A stretch of 64,000 nt of DNA, from the NCBI GenBank assembly GCA_900539755.1, contig UQDC01000013.1:1-64000 (forward strand). The letters are read 5' to 3'. The notes beneath the pieces are model-generated. The model did no database searches and was not told where the DNA came from. It was given only the letters and a program-made list of their open reading frames with translations. Made by a program: the position numbers and the translations under genes. Source of the stretch: an uncultured Alistipes sp. GTDB lineage: Bacteria; Bacteroidota; Bacteroidia; Bacteroidales; Rikenellaceae. Below are positions 46,066 to 54,619 of this stretch, one piece after another (positions within the stretch are counted from its first letter, which is position 1; the number at the start of each line of letters is the position of its first letter).

Positions 46066-47748
46066 ATGTTGCGTAAAATCAGATTAACTCTTGCCATTCT
46101 CTTTTTTGCATTGATCACGCTTCTATTTCTCGATTTTACAGGAAGCGTGCATGCTCTGTTTGGATGGATGGCCCGTATTCAGTTCCTGCCGGCTCTGTTG
46201 GCGGTCAATGTCGGTGTCGTGCTGTTCTGGGTGTTGTTGACCTTGTTGTTTGGGCGGGTCTATTGTTCTGTGATCTGTCCGTTGGGAGTCATGCAGGACG
46301 TGGTCGCATGGTTCAGCAAAAGAAAGAAAAAGAATCGTTACTCATACTCTCCGGCAAAATCGTGGTTACGTTATGGTGTTTTGGTCCTGTTTGTCGTGGC
46401 TCTCATTGCCGGAATCGGCTCGGTGGTTGCTTTGTTGGCCCCGTATAGTGCCTATGGCCGTATTGCCCAAAATCTTTTTGCGCCGATCTGGGCCTGTGGA
46501 AACAATATACTGGCCTATTTGGCTGAGCGTATGAATAGCTATGCCTTTTACGAAACGGAGGTGTGGGTGAGAAGTTTGCCTACATTTATCGTGGCGGGAG
46601 CGACGTTGCTGATTCTGGTTGTGCTGGCCTGGCGCAGTGGCCGTACCTATTGCAATACGATCTGTCCGGTAGGTACAGTGTTGGGGCTGTTGTCCCGGGT
46701 TTCTCTGTTTCGGCCGGTAATCGACCTGAATAAATGCAATGGATGTAAACTCTGTTCACGTCGATGCAAAGCCTCCTGCATCAATGCCGACGCCCACCAG
46801 ATCGATTATAGCCGTTGCGTTGTGTGTATGGATTGTATCGATGTGTGTCGGCAGGGAGCGATTAGCTACCAGTATCGGTTTAAACGCAGTGAAACGGCAC
46901 CAGCGGCGGCTCATGAAACAGCAGCTTCTCAAGCGGCCGACCATGCTGATTCGGTATCGGCAACGGTATCGACATCAACATCGGCGTCAGCTGGAACCAC
47001 CTCTTCGACTTGTGCACCTTTTGTTCATGAATCTGGCGCAGCGCCCTTGTCTTCGGAGAGTAACGTTGTAACCTGTACGGCGTCCGGTATCTCTACGATA
47101 AATCCGCTTTCTGATACGGGAAAGATGCGGCGTCGCTTTTTGACGGGATTGGGGCTTTGGCTGGGAGCTGTTGCGGTGAAGGCTCAGGAAAAAAAGGTCG
47201 ATGGCGGTTTGGCTGTTATTTTGGATAAGAAGATTCCGGAGCGGTTGACGCCGATTGTTCCTCCGGGGGCAAGGGGATTGCACCATTTGACGGCACACTG
47301 TACAGGTTGTCAGCTGTGTGTGGCAGTTTGTCCGAATGGGGTGTTGCGTCCATCGACAGACCCGATGAGGCTGATGCAACCCGAGATGTCGTATGAACGG
47401 GGATATTGCCGTCCGGAGTGTACGAAATGTTCGGAGGTTTGTCCGGCCGGGGCGATTTTACCCATTACTCCGGCCGAAAAGTCGGCGATTCAAATCGGAC
47501 ATGCCGTATGGGTAAAGGCGAACTGTTTGCCGGTAACCGATGGGGTTGCATGTGGCAACTGTGCACGCCATTGTCCGGCCGGGGCGATCCGCATGGTGCC
47601 TTTGGATCCGAACCGGGAGGGTTCGCCCAAGATTCCGATCGTGAATGAAGAGCGGTGCATCGGGTGTGGAGCTTGTGAAGATTTGTGTCCGGCTCGTCCG
47701 TTCAGTGCTATCTATGTGGAGGGGCATAAAAGACATCGGATGATTTAA
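46066..47748 (+). CDS. NapH-NapG-like membrane iron-sulfur electron-transfer fusion protein
   Basis: 560 residues. Residues 1-215 are a NapH-type quinol-oxidising membrane domain with about four TMs and two CxxxCP motifs (GRVYCSVICPLG, GRTYCNTICPVG), followed by a ferredoxin domain (CNGCKLCSRRC, CVVCMDCIDVC). A 70-residue Ala/Ser/Thr linker follows (about 280-350). From M354 an internal Tat-like signal or anchor (MRRRFLTGLGLWLGAVAV) leads a NapG-like domain with four more cluster motifs (CTGCQLCVAVC, CRPECTKCSEVC, CGNCARHC, CIGCGACEDLC). It should carry electrons from menaquinol across the membrane to an extracytoplasmic acceptor. 17 bases before the Tat-exported aldo/keto reductase gene, its likely partner. 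No nitrate reductase genes are nearby. Confidence 0.85.
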   Translation: MLRKIRLTLAILFFALITLLFLDFTGSVHALFGWMARIQFLPALLAVNVGVVLFWVLLTLLFGRVYCSVICPLGVMQDVVAWFSKRKKKNRYSYSPAKSWLRYGVLVLFVVALIAGIGSVVALLAPYSAYGRIAQNLFAPIWACGNNILAYLAERMNSYAFYETEVWVRSLPTFIVAGATLLILVVLAWRSGRTYCNTICPVGTVLGLLSRVSLFRPVIDLNKCNGCKLCSRRCKASCINADAHQIDYSRCVVCMDCIDVCRQGAISYQYRFKRSETAPAAAHETAASQAADHADSVSATVSTSTSASAGTTSSTCAPFVHESGAAPLSSESNVVTCTASGISTINPLSDTGKMRRRFLTGLGLWLGAVAVKAQEKKVDGGLAVILDKKIPERLTPIVPPGARGLHHLTAHCTGCQLCVAVCPNGVLRPSTDPMRLMQPEMSYERGYCRPECTKCSEVCPAGAILPITPAEKSAIQIGHAVWVKANCLPVTDGVACGNCARHCPAGAIRMVPLDPNREGSPKIPIVNEERCIGCGACEDLCPARPFSAIYVEGHKRHRMI

Positions 47749-47765
47749 TTTTTCAGTGAAGAGTC

Positions 47766-49160
47766 ATGGATACGGACAATCAGGATAAAAAAGATATTTC
47801 CCGCCGTGATTTTTTGAAGATTGTGGGGATCAGTACGGCGGCGACCACTGCTGCTTTGGTGGGGTGTGATTCACGGAAGAATCCGGTTTCCGGAGATCGG
47901 CGGGCTCAGGACGAGGTGCCGGCAGATCGGATGACCTATCGAACCAATCCGAAGAGTGGGGAAAAGGTGTCGCTGTTGGGTTATGGTTGCATGCGTTGGC
48001 CGACCTTGCCGGCTCCTGGCGGCGACGGGAATGTGATCGATCAGGATGCTGTGAATGAGCTGATCGACTATGCGATTGCGCATGGGGTGACCTATTTTGA
48101 TACCTCACCGGTTTATGTACAGGGTTGGTCGGAGAAATCGACCGGGATTGCCTTGAAGCGTCATCCCCGGGATCGATTCCAGATTGCAACGAAGTTGTCG
48201 AATTTTTCTAATTACACCCGTGAGAATTCGATTGCGATGTATCGTCAATCGTTTGAGGATTTGCAGGTGGATTATATCGATTATTATCTGCTGCATTCGA
48301 TCGGGAATGGCGGTATTGAGACCTTCCGGGCTCGATATATCGATAACGGCATGCTCGATTTTCTGATGCAAGAGCGTGAAGCGGGAAGAATCCGCAATTT
48401 GGGATTTTCGTTTCACGGGACGGTTTCGGTTTTCGATGAGGTGCTGGCCATGCACGAAAAGGTGCATTGGAATTTTGTGCAGATTCAGCTCAACTATGTC
48501 GATTGGCGCCATGCTTCGGCTCGCAATGTCAACGCTGAATACCTGTATGCAGAGTTGGAAAAACGACATATTCCGGCCATTATTATGGAGCCGTTGTTGG
48601 GCGGCCGATTGTCGAATGTGCCGGATCATATCGTCACCCGGCTCAAACAGCGTGATCCTGAGCGGAGTGTGGCCTCGTGGGCTTTTCGGTTTGCCGGGTC
48701 GCCTTCCGGCGTGTTGACCGTCTTGAGCGGCATGACCTATCTGGAGCATCTGCAGGACAATTTGCGCACCTATTCCCCATTGGAACCGCTCACGGAAGCG
48801 GATGTCCAATTCCTGTATGATACGGCCGATTTGATGATGCAATATCCGACGATACCCTGTAACGATTGCAAATATTGCATGCCTTGTCCGTATGGTATTG
48901 ACATTCCTGCGGTGCTGTTGCATTACAACAAGTGCGTCAACGAGGGCAATCTGCCCACCTCCTCTCAAAGTGAGGATTATCGTCGTGCCCGTCGTGCATT
49001 TTTGGTTGGGTACGATCGCAGTGTGCCTCGTTTGCGTCAGGCGAGCCATTGTATCGGTTGTGGACAGTGTGTGTCACATTGTCCGCAAAGCATTGAAATC
49101 CCGAAGGAGCTTCATCGGATTGATCGGTTTGTCGAAAAGCTTAAACGAGGTACGTTATGA
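47766..49160 (+). CDS. Tat-exported aldo/keto reductase with C-terminal ferredoxin domain
   Basis: 464 residues. Twin-arginine signal ISRRDFLKIVGISTAATTAA ends in LVGC, so it is probably a Tat-dependent lipoprotein. The AKR barrel (about 58-350) keeps the whole catalytic tetrad: Asp in YFDTSPVY, the Tyr of the same motif, Lys in IATKLSN and His in LLHSIG. The C-terminal part has CNDCKYCMPCPYGIDIP and CIGCGQCVSHCPQSIEIP, a two-cluster ferredoxin module. Electrons could therefore come from the NapH/NapG-like protein and not only from NADPH, which is scarce outside the cytoplasm. Substrate unknown. Its stop overlaps the start of the DUF1893 gene (ATGA). Confidence 0.88.
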   Translation: MDTDNQDKKDISRRDFLKIVGISTAATTAALVGCDSRKNPVSGDRRAQDEVPADRMTYRTNPKSGEKVSLLGYGCMRWPTLPAPGGDGNVIDQDAVNELIDYAIAHGVTYFDTSPVYVQGWSEKSTGIALKRHPRDRFQIATKLSNFSNYTRENSIAMYRQSFEDLQVDYIDYYLLHSIGNGGIETFRARYIDNGMLDFLMQEREAGRIRNLGFSFHGTVSVFDEVLAMHEKVHWNFVQIQLNYVDWRHASARNVNAEYLYAELEKRHIPAIIMEPLLGGRLSNVPDHIVTRLKQRDPERSVASWAFRFAGSPSGVLTVLSGMTYLEHLQDNLRTYSPLEPLTEADVQFLYDTADLMMQYPTIPCNDCKYCMPCPYGIDIPAVLLHYNKCVNEGNLPTSSQSEDYRRARRAFLVGYDRSVPRLRQASHCIGCGQCVSHCPQSIEIPKELHRIDRFVEKLKRGTL

Positions 49161-49600
49161 CGGAGATGACGAAATTGATCGAGCTGTTGCATGCGGGGAA
49201 TTACTCTTGCGTGGTGGAGAATCGTTATGGTCTTCATACGTTTGGTCGCAGAGGTGTGGCCGATTTATATGAGGTGTACCGTGAACATGCAGAGTGGTTG
49301 GATCATGCCTCGTTAGCCGATAAGGTGATTGGCAAGGGTGCGGCTGCGTTGATGGTGCTTGGGGGAGTGGAGCGTGTCTATGCGGATGTGATCAGTACCC
49401 CGGCTTTGACGCTGCTGCAAGAGGCGAAGATTGCCGTTACGTTCGGTCAGGAGGTGCCCCGCATCGAAAATCGGACGAAAACCGGTTTGTGCCCATTGGA
49501 GTCGGCTTGTGTCGATTTGCGGGATGCTGCGGAGATCTATCCGGTTATCAAGCAATTTATGGCGCAACTCGAGGGAGCACAACAGGCTGCAAGAGCATAG
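49157..49600 (+). CDS. DUF1893 domain protein
   Basis: 147 residues, one DUF1893 domain: MTEMTKLIELLHAGNYSCVV, GLHTFGRRGVADLYEV, DKVIGKGAAALMVLGGVERVYADVIS, and TGLCPLESACVD. The fold resembles cytidine-deaminase-like proteins, with a CPLE motif that could bind metal, but no activity is established. It has no signal peptide and so stays in the cytoplasm, unlike its operon partners. Starts within the stop codon of the aldo/keto reductase gene, so the two are translationally coupled, and precedes an S-component transporter gene by about 105 bases. Confidence 0.87.
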   Translation: MTEMTKLIELLHAGNYSCVVENRYGLHTFGRRGVADLYEVYREHAEWLDHASLADKVIGKGAAALMVLGGVERVYADVISTPALTLLQEAKIAVTFGQEVPRIENRTKTGLCPLESACVDLRDAAEIYPVIKQFMAQLEGAQQAARA

Positions 49601-49705
49601 CGGAGTGGAATATTGCTCTGCTATTTATTAAATGTGATTTAGGAGAAGGGAGAACAGAGAGCTCCCGTCTGTTTCAGTAGAATAAAACGTCTCAATAATA
49701 CAATT

Positions 49706-50218
49706 ATGCAAACTTCAGCGGTAAGACTCTATTCATTGGCTTATAATGAGGCAAAGACCTATTTGTTCGCACTGCTTTTTATCGCAGGGAATATTCTTTT
49801 ACCCCAATTGTGCCATACCTTTCATTTGGGAGGGCCCACCTGGTTGCCCATCTATCTGTGTACTCTGATTGGTGCCTATAAATATGGTTGGCGTGTGGGG
49901 CTATTGACCGCAGTGGTTTCGCCATGTCTGAATTCGGTTTTATTTGGGATGCCAGCCTGGGGTGTTTTACCGGCAATTTTGATTAAGTCGGTATTGCTGG
50001 CTGTTTTGGCAGGGTTTGCGGCACATCGCTATCAGAAGGTATCGTTGCCGTTGCTTTTAGCCGTAGTTTTGGGCTATCAGGTGATCGGGACGCTGGCCGA
50101 ATGGGTGATCACAGGCGATTTTTATTTGGCTGCGCAGGATTTCCGGATCGGCATCCCCGGTATGTTGGTGCAGGTTTTCGGAGGTTGGGCTATTGTGAAA
50201 TTTTTACTCCGGAAATAG
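49706..50218 (+). CDS. ECF-type transporter S component (small-molecule/vitamin uptake)
   Basis: 170 residues with about five or six TMs: YLFALLFIAGNILLPQLCHTF, GPTWLPIYLCTLIGAYKYGW, GLLTAVVSPCLNSVLFGMP, VLPAILIKSVLLAVLAGFAA, LPLLLAVVLGYQVIGTLAEW, and FRIGIPGMLVQVFGGWAIV. The pattern of short TMs with small-residue motifs fits the ECF S-component superfamily. No ECF ATPase or T component is in the window, so it would rely on shared modules. Likely the last gene of the cluster that begins at 46066. The ligand is unknown; a cofactor for the redox proteins is conceivable but unproven. Confidence 0.75.
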   Translation: MQTSAVRLYSLAYNEAKTYLFALLFIAGNILLPQLCHTFHLGGPTWLPIYLCTLIGAYKYGWRVGLLTAVVSPCLNSVLFGMPAWGVLPAILIKSVLLAVLAGFAAHRYQKVSLPLLLAVVLGYQVIGTLAEWVITGDFYLAAQDFRIGIPGMLVQVFGGWAIVKFLLRK

Positions 50219-50251
50219 AGCCTTTTGATCTTTGCCGGGAAGTATCGGCAA

Positions 50252-50884
50252 TTATTTTGTTTTCTCTTTGGTGATCAAAATTTTGCTGGTGTCGAAAAGC
50301 ATCCTGGTTGCCCAACGGATGATCACGGCAGAACAGATCAGTGCGACAATCGTGTCGATCCAGGTAATGTTCCAGATCATGGCGCAAATCAGACCGAAAA
50401 TAGCGCCGATACTGGTCAGGGCATCCGCCAGTACATGGAGGTAGGCCGAGTGTCTGTTATAATCGTCGTGCCCGGATTTATCGTGGAGAACCAGTGCGCA
50501 AATAATATTGACGATTAGACCGATCGCAGCGACAACCATGGCTTCGAGGTATCGAATTTCGAGATTCGGGACGAAAAATCGTTCGACAGCTTCGACAATG
50601 ATGAAGATGGCAAAGAGCAGTAGCAGTACACCGCTGGTGTAGGCGGCAAGGGTCAAGACCTTTTCGCTATCGATGTTGTCGGCCTGTTTGCGTTTCAGAT
50701 GGCGGACCAAAACATAAGCTCCCCAACTGAGCCCGATCGCCAATACATGTGACCCCATGTGGATGCCGTCGGCCAGCAGGGCCATTGAATTGGAGAACAG
50801 CCCGAAGAAAATCTCCAGTACCATGATTACAGCAGAAAACAGAACGACAAATGCTGTTTTCTTTTCATCTTGTGATTTTTCCAT
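50252..50884 (-). CDS. Cation diffusion facilitator family transporter (DmeF-like, short)
   Basis: 210 residues, six TMs, no cytoplasmic C-terminal domain. Metal-site motifs lie in SNSMALLADGIHMGSHVLA (D39, H42, H46) and in YLHVLADALTSIGAI. The His in both sites and the missing C-terminal domain recall the DmeF/CzcD-like divalent metal exporters (Co, Ni, Zn). Convergent with the S-component gene, 33 bases between stops. No metalloregulator gene is adjacent. Confidence 0.87.
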   Translation of the reverse strand: MEKSQDEKKTAFVVLFSAVIMVLEIFFGLFSNSMALLADGIHMGSHVLAIGLSWGAYVLVRHLKRKQADNIDSEKVLTLAAYTSGVLLLLFAIFIIVEAVERFFVPNLEIRYLEAMVVAAIGLIVNIICALVLHDKSGHDDYNRHSAYLHVLADALTSIGAIFGLICAMIWNITWIDTIVALICSAVIIRWATRMLFDTSKILITKEKTK

Positions 50885-51072
50885 ATGGCTGAGTGGTTAG
50901 GGATGTTGCTACGGTGTGGCCGTCCGGGTTATTTAGATCGTCCGGGATAGGGCTGTCTGTGGGTGTTAGTGTTGTCAGGGAAGTCCGGTGTGGTTTGTAT
51001 CAGCGTGAGGGTGTTGTCTGTTACAAGGAGGGGAGACTCAAGCGCTGTTGAGTGCTCCCATTGGATATCTGT

Positions 51073-51834
51073 TTACAGAAACAGTTCGTTTTCTTTTCGG
51101 GTTGAGCAGACCTTTTTCAGCATGGCATTGATGGCACAAGCCATTACACGACTGATCTTACGGGCTTTGTGGGGGCAGATCGCAACACAACGCATACAAG
51201 AGATGCAGAGTTGTTCGTTAACCTGTTTTACATTGGTTTTGTCGATGGCCGATACGGGACACTTTGCAGCACACAAACCGCAGTTGGAGCATGCTTTGGT
51301 TGGTTTGGGGATGGGGCCGTTCGCATTGACTTTTCGGTAAGGTCGATTTCCGGGAATTTGTGGTTCAGTCTCTTCTCCTTTGGCGATTTTTTGCAGGATT
51401 TGATCAGCGAAGGAGGTGAGTTGTATCTGATCCTGTTCGTCAGGTCTTCCTGCGGCATAACGATGGGCAATGGAGTGTTCGGCGATGGCCGCAACGGCTG
51501 CTATAGTCTTGAAACCGGCCTTTTTTGTTGTATCCAACAGTTCGATTAACGTATCTTCAAAGGCACGATTCCCATACACACAGACCAGAATGGCTTTTGC
51601 TCCATTTCCTTTGAGAGCTGCGATCCGTTGCAGGGCAGGTGCCGGAACACGTCCGCTGTATGAGGGTACCGCCAGCAATGCAATATCTTCTTTGTCCAAC
51701 GAGATGGTTTCGAAGGGGAGCGTTGGATCGGTTAAATCAATCTCACATGCCTCTTGAGTGAGTTTGGAGGTCAATAGGTTCGCAACTTTGCGAGTACCTC
51801 CCGTAGGGCTGAAGTGGATATTGTAAAATTTCAT
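51073..51834 (-). CDS. EFR1-family ferredoxin/flavodoxin-like protein
   Basis: 253 residues. The N-terminal half is a flavodoxin-like domain with the phosphate loop SPTGGTRKVANLL (about 9-21) and VPSYSGRVPAPALQRI near 57-72. The C-terminal part holds two [4Fe-4S] motifs, CSNCGLCAAKCP and CISCMRCVAICP, about 30 residues apart, and a basic tail. Members of this group are common in anaerobes, probably as cytoplasmic electron carriers; partners unknown. Monocistronic on the minus strand, with an inverted repeat 40-75 bases upstream. Confidence 0.87.
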   Translation of the reverse strand: MKFYNIHFSPTGGTRKVANLLTSKLTQEACEIDLTDPTLPFETISLDKEDIALLAVPSYSGRVPAPALQRIAALKGNGAKAILVCVYGNRAFEDTLIELLDTTKKAGFKTIAAVAAIAEHSIAHRYAAGRPDEQDQIQLTSFADQILQKIAKGEETEPQIPGNRPYRKVNANGPIPKPTKACSNCGLCAAKCPVSAIDKTNVKQVNEQLCISCMRCVAICPHKARKISRVMACAINAMLKKVCSTRKENELFL

Positions 51835-51871
51835 GGTTTGATGTGTTGTCTATGTCGTTGTGTTGATTCAG

Positions 51872-51909
51872 ATGTGTTTACGCAAACATGGTTAAAGGCG
51901 TTTACACAT
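51872..51909 (-). promoter_or_regulatory. Imperfect inverted repeat upstream of the EFR1 ferredoxin gene
   Basis: ATGTGTTTACGC (51872-51883) and GCGTTTACACAT (51898-51909) pair at 10 of 12 positions around a 14-base spacer. About 40 bases upstream of the start codon, so a possible operator. From 51910 to 52295 I see no gene. Confidence 0.35.
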
Positions 51910-52295
51910 GCGTTTTTGGGGTATATGCCTGATGTGATGAGTTGAAGCGGGTTGAGTGGTCGGAGACGGTAACACAGCTGATGGTTTCCGAAATCTCACC
52001 CATTTTGCGCGACTCTTTCACACGTGCCTGCCATAGCTATACAAAGATACATGGATATTTATTCTCTTGTAGCTTTTCTCTCCGATAATATTCCGCTTGC
52101 CGGTCGTAAAATGGATGGCAACAGGAAGCTGGGAGAGGTTGTTGTTGAGGTGAATCTGTTTTTTGGCACTGCAATTATAAGGAGTTGCCGAGGTCGGGTT
52201 TGATGCCTAACGGACTGAATCGCTCAGAGCGAAAGGAAAGGTAACGTAGGTGTTTTTGTTTTGTTGTTTCCTTTACTCAGATGGGTGTGATAGAA

Positions 52296-52332
52296 CGAAC
52301 CCGGTTATGATCAAATGTCATAACCGGGTTCG
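52296..52332. other. Orphan perfect hairpin
   Basis: CGAACCCGGTTATGA (52296-52310) and TCATAACCGGGTTCG (52318-52332), a 15-bp perfect stem with a 7-base loop. Neither side has a T run. It may be a distal terminator-like element for the minus-strand protease operon. Confidence 0.55.
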
Positions 52333-52459
52333 GAATCTCTTCACATGTACGGGTACAATATGTACCGGGAAAATATGGGTTGGAGTTTAATGTGCTTAGG
52401 AACAACAATATATCCTGGCAAAATCTGTGCAGGCGTCAACGATAAGAGAGCATTGCAGT

Positions 52460-52514
52460 GATCTGATTGTGAGTGGCGGTTTATTATTGAGCGACCGGTG
52501 TTGACAATCAGATC
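52460..52514 (-). other. Hairpin abutting the stop codon of the small membrane protein gene
   Basis: GATCTGATTGT (52460-52470) pairs perfectly with ACAATCAGATC (52504-52514); the loop contains a further CGGT/ACCG pair. It begins at the base next to the stop codon of the gene ending at 52515. No T run, so possibly a stability or processing element. Confidence 0.5.
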
Positions 52515-52940
52515 TTATTCTTGGTGGGCCTGGGGTTTATATAGTCTGCTTTTTGAGGGAGCGTTCGAGAGGTATTCGATCTGTATCTTTTGATCTTTTT
52601 TAGCGGGTCTTGCTGGAACGGTACGTGTGCGCATCTCTCCTTCGTACTTTACACCTTCCACGCTGTATGTGTATTGAATAATCGTTTCGGTGTAGGCCTG
52701 ATGATGGACTTTGCGGCGAGTGCCGTTACCTCCACGCACCCAGGAGGTGTGTTCCGGATGATGTTTGACCTGTACGTCGGTCACGGTGGCAAAAGTTCGG
52801 ACTCCGTTTTGTTCAAAACGTTTGTTTGTCCACGAACTGTACACCATGCCGATAACATACAGCAAAGCGAACGCCCCCAAAATGATCAATGCGATTCGGA
52901 GACCTTTGGAGAGCGTTCGCTTGTTGTTGCACGTAGCCAT
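52515..52940 (-). CDS. Small membrane protein with DUF3592-like extracytoplasmic domain
   Basis: 141 residues. One TM near the N-terminus (LRIALIILGAFALLYVIGMVY), then a beta-rich domain with ATVTDVQVKHHPEH, IIQYTYSVEGVKYEGEM and IQIEYLSNAPSKSRLY. The pattern of a strand-rich domain sensing or binding ligands after one TM resembles DUF3592, but similarity is weak. Basic N-terminus and basic C-terminus. It follows the M48 protease gene by 11 bases on the same strand and is probably co-transcribed, so it may be a partner or substrate of the protease. Function unknown. Confidence 0.7.
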   Translation of the reverse strand: MATCNNKRTLSKGLRIALIILGAFALLYVIGMVYSSWTNKRFEQNGVRTFATVTDVQVKHHPEHTSWVRGGNGTRRKVHHQAYTETIIQYTYSVEGVKYEGEMRTRTVPARPAKKDQKIQIEYLSNAPSKSRLYKPQAHQE

Positions 52941-52951
52941 TGTGGTTTGGA

Positions 52952-53755
52952 TTATTGGGCCTGGTTTTGTGCTGCAGTCAGTTCATCGGCTTTTTCTCTT
53001 ACCCGAGCAGCACGTTTTTCGCTATCCGGGTGGGATGAAAACATTTTTTGGATGATCGAGGCCTTCTCACCTTTCGATAGCTCTACGAGTTTTTCCAGAG
53101 AACGGGCCATACCGTAGGGGTCGAATCCATGTTCGATGCAGAATTGCATGCCATAATCATCGGCTTCGTACTCTTGGCTTTGGGAGAATTGTGCGTCGGT
53201 AAACGCCTGGACCACATCTCCGAGTTGCGAGTCGGATAATTTGGCGGCCAGGCCTCCGGTAGAGCTTACAATTCCTCGTGCGGCTGAAGCGAGGTAGGCA
53301 TTTTTCATGGCCTGTTTTACATCGGCATGGACGACATGTCCGATTTCGTGGCCGATGATTGCCATCAGTTCGTCGTCATCCATGATATCCATCAAGGAGG
53401 AGAACACGCGGATTGAACCGTCTCCACATGCAAATGCATTTACATCCTCTACGTCATAGACTTTGAAATTGAGTTTTAGACCATTGACTTCGGTGATGTT
53501 TTCCGTGAGTCGTTTCAAACGGGCGCCATACTCTGTGTTTTCGTCGGCGATTGGGTTGTTGGCATCCATCCATTCGACCGATTCGTGGCTCAGTTTGGCA
53601 ATATCTTCGTCGGAAAGTGTCAAAGCGGTAGCCGCATCTTTAGCAGCACCGAGCAGTTTCTTTGTGTCTAAGTTTCTGCCTCCAATGCGCAGTTGGGCTG
53701 AAACCGTCATAACGCTCAAAGCGAATACGAAAATCCAGGTCAAAGTTGTTTTCAT
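52952..53755 (-). CDS. M48-family metalloprotease (YggG/LoiP-like), exported
   Basis: 267 residues. Signal peptide MKTTLTWIFVFALSVMTVSA followed by Q. The zinc site is IIGHEIGHVVHADV (HExxH), with the third ligand in EYEADDYGMQF. NAFACGDGSIRVFSSLMDIM before the HExxH and MFSSHPDSEKRAARV near the end are family landmarks. Likely a periplasmic quality-control protease. The start at 53755 is chosen because 52 residues of an upstream in-frame extension lack family features and would mask the signal peptide. First gene of a two-gene operon with the small membrane protein. Confidence 0.9.
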   Translation of the reverse strand: MKTTLTWIFVFALSVMTVSAQLRIGGRNLDTKKLLGAAKDAATALTLSDEDIAKLSHESVEWMDANNPIADENTEYGARLKRLTENITEVNGLKLNFKVYDVEDVNAFACGDGSIRVFSSLMDIMDDDELMAIIGHEIGHVVHADVKQAMKNAYLASAARGIVSSTGGLAAKLSDSQLGDVVQAFTDAQFSQSQEYEADDYGMQFCIEHGFDPYGMARSLEKLVELSKGEKASIIQKMFSSHPDSEKRAARVREKADELTAAQNQAQ

Positions 53756-54276
53756 AGGGGTCAATGCTGTTTGGTGATACAATGTGTTTTTCGGGTTTGG
53801 GGAGTAGTGAAGAGCTGTTGACGAATATACGCCATGCATCGTTATACGAGTTCTTTGTGGAACTGTTTTGCAGATACTGGGGGGGGCGTTGTCGGCGACA
53901 GACACACTCATTGCTCAGAACAAAAATAATAATCTGGAGAGATTTTATTGCGATTTCTTACAAAAATGGGCTGCTCTTTTTTGTTAGGTTGTTGGGGTTA
54001 TTTATCGGTTTGATTAGCTCGGGAGAATCGATATTGTTTATGTTTTATTGAAGAGCGGATTATCTCAAACGGCGAGGGTGGAATGTAATGTTTATAGAAC
54101 AAGTGACGTTTTGTTACACATGTTTGTCATCTTGGGCACTCTTTTTCTGTGAAATGTTAGGTTGTTATTTTGATTAAAATGTGGGGATTTCCATTTTGTG
54201 TCGTCGTATGATATGCACAATAGATCTGGCCGGTGTATAAAATAGTTTTTCAGGTGTTTTATTATTAAATATTTTT
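53756..54276. other. Intergenic spacer, no gene seen
   Basis: Between the divergent protease and SusC genes. AT-rich, no frame with family features. Confidence 0.4.
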
Positions 54277-54326
54277 AAAATCCAACAAATGAGGAGAGGA
54301 AAATTATCTTATGTCTGTTGGATTTT
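54277..54326 (+). promoter_or_regulatory. Long inverted repeat upstream of susC
   Basis: AAAATCCAACA (54277-54287) and TGTTGGATTTT (54316-54326) pair perfectly, 28 bases apart, about 230 bases before the SusC promoter. Could be an operator or the end of an upstream transcript. No known regulator gene (no anti-sigma/ECF pair, no hybrid two-component protein) is adjacent. Confidence 0.4.
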
Positions 54327-54556
54327 GGGGCGAAAATTCGATAGGTGTTGTCGGGGGAATGAGACCATTTGAAATAGTTGATAATAATGAGGTTTAATAG
54401 GGAAATAGACAAAAACAACAAAAATACTATTTTAAATTTTCAATGAAATAGGTGTCGATAACTTACATATCAAAAGAATTCAGGGTGTAATTGATATAGA
54501 TTATTATATCACTGCATTTTATGTCTTTTTTATGCTGAAAATAGTTCTAAATGTCG

Positions 54557-54564
54557 TACTTTTG
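54557..54564 (+). promoter_or_regulatory. -7 promoter box of the SusC/SusD operon
   Basis: TACTTTTG matches TAnnTTTG. It lies 56 bases before the chosen SusC start. An in-frame ATG at 54551 overlaps this box and is therefore not the start. Confidence 0.55.
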
Positions 54565-54619
54565 CGCAATCATTCAGCACAGGTTAACATTTTTATACAA
54601 ACAGTTAAAATGTATGTTT

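Noticed and set aside
46066..47748. Part of a periplasmic nitrate reductase (nap) operon
   Set aside because: Only NapH/NapG-like electron-transfer parts are present; no NapA, NapB, NapC or NapD lies nearby, and the partner gene is an aldo/keto reductase.
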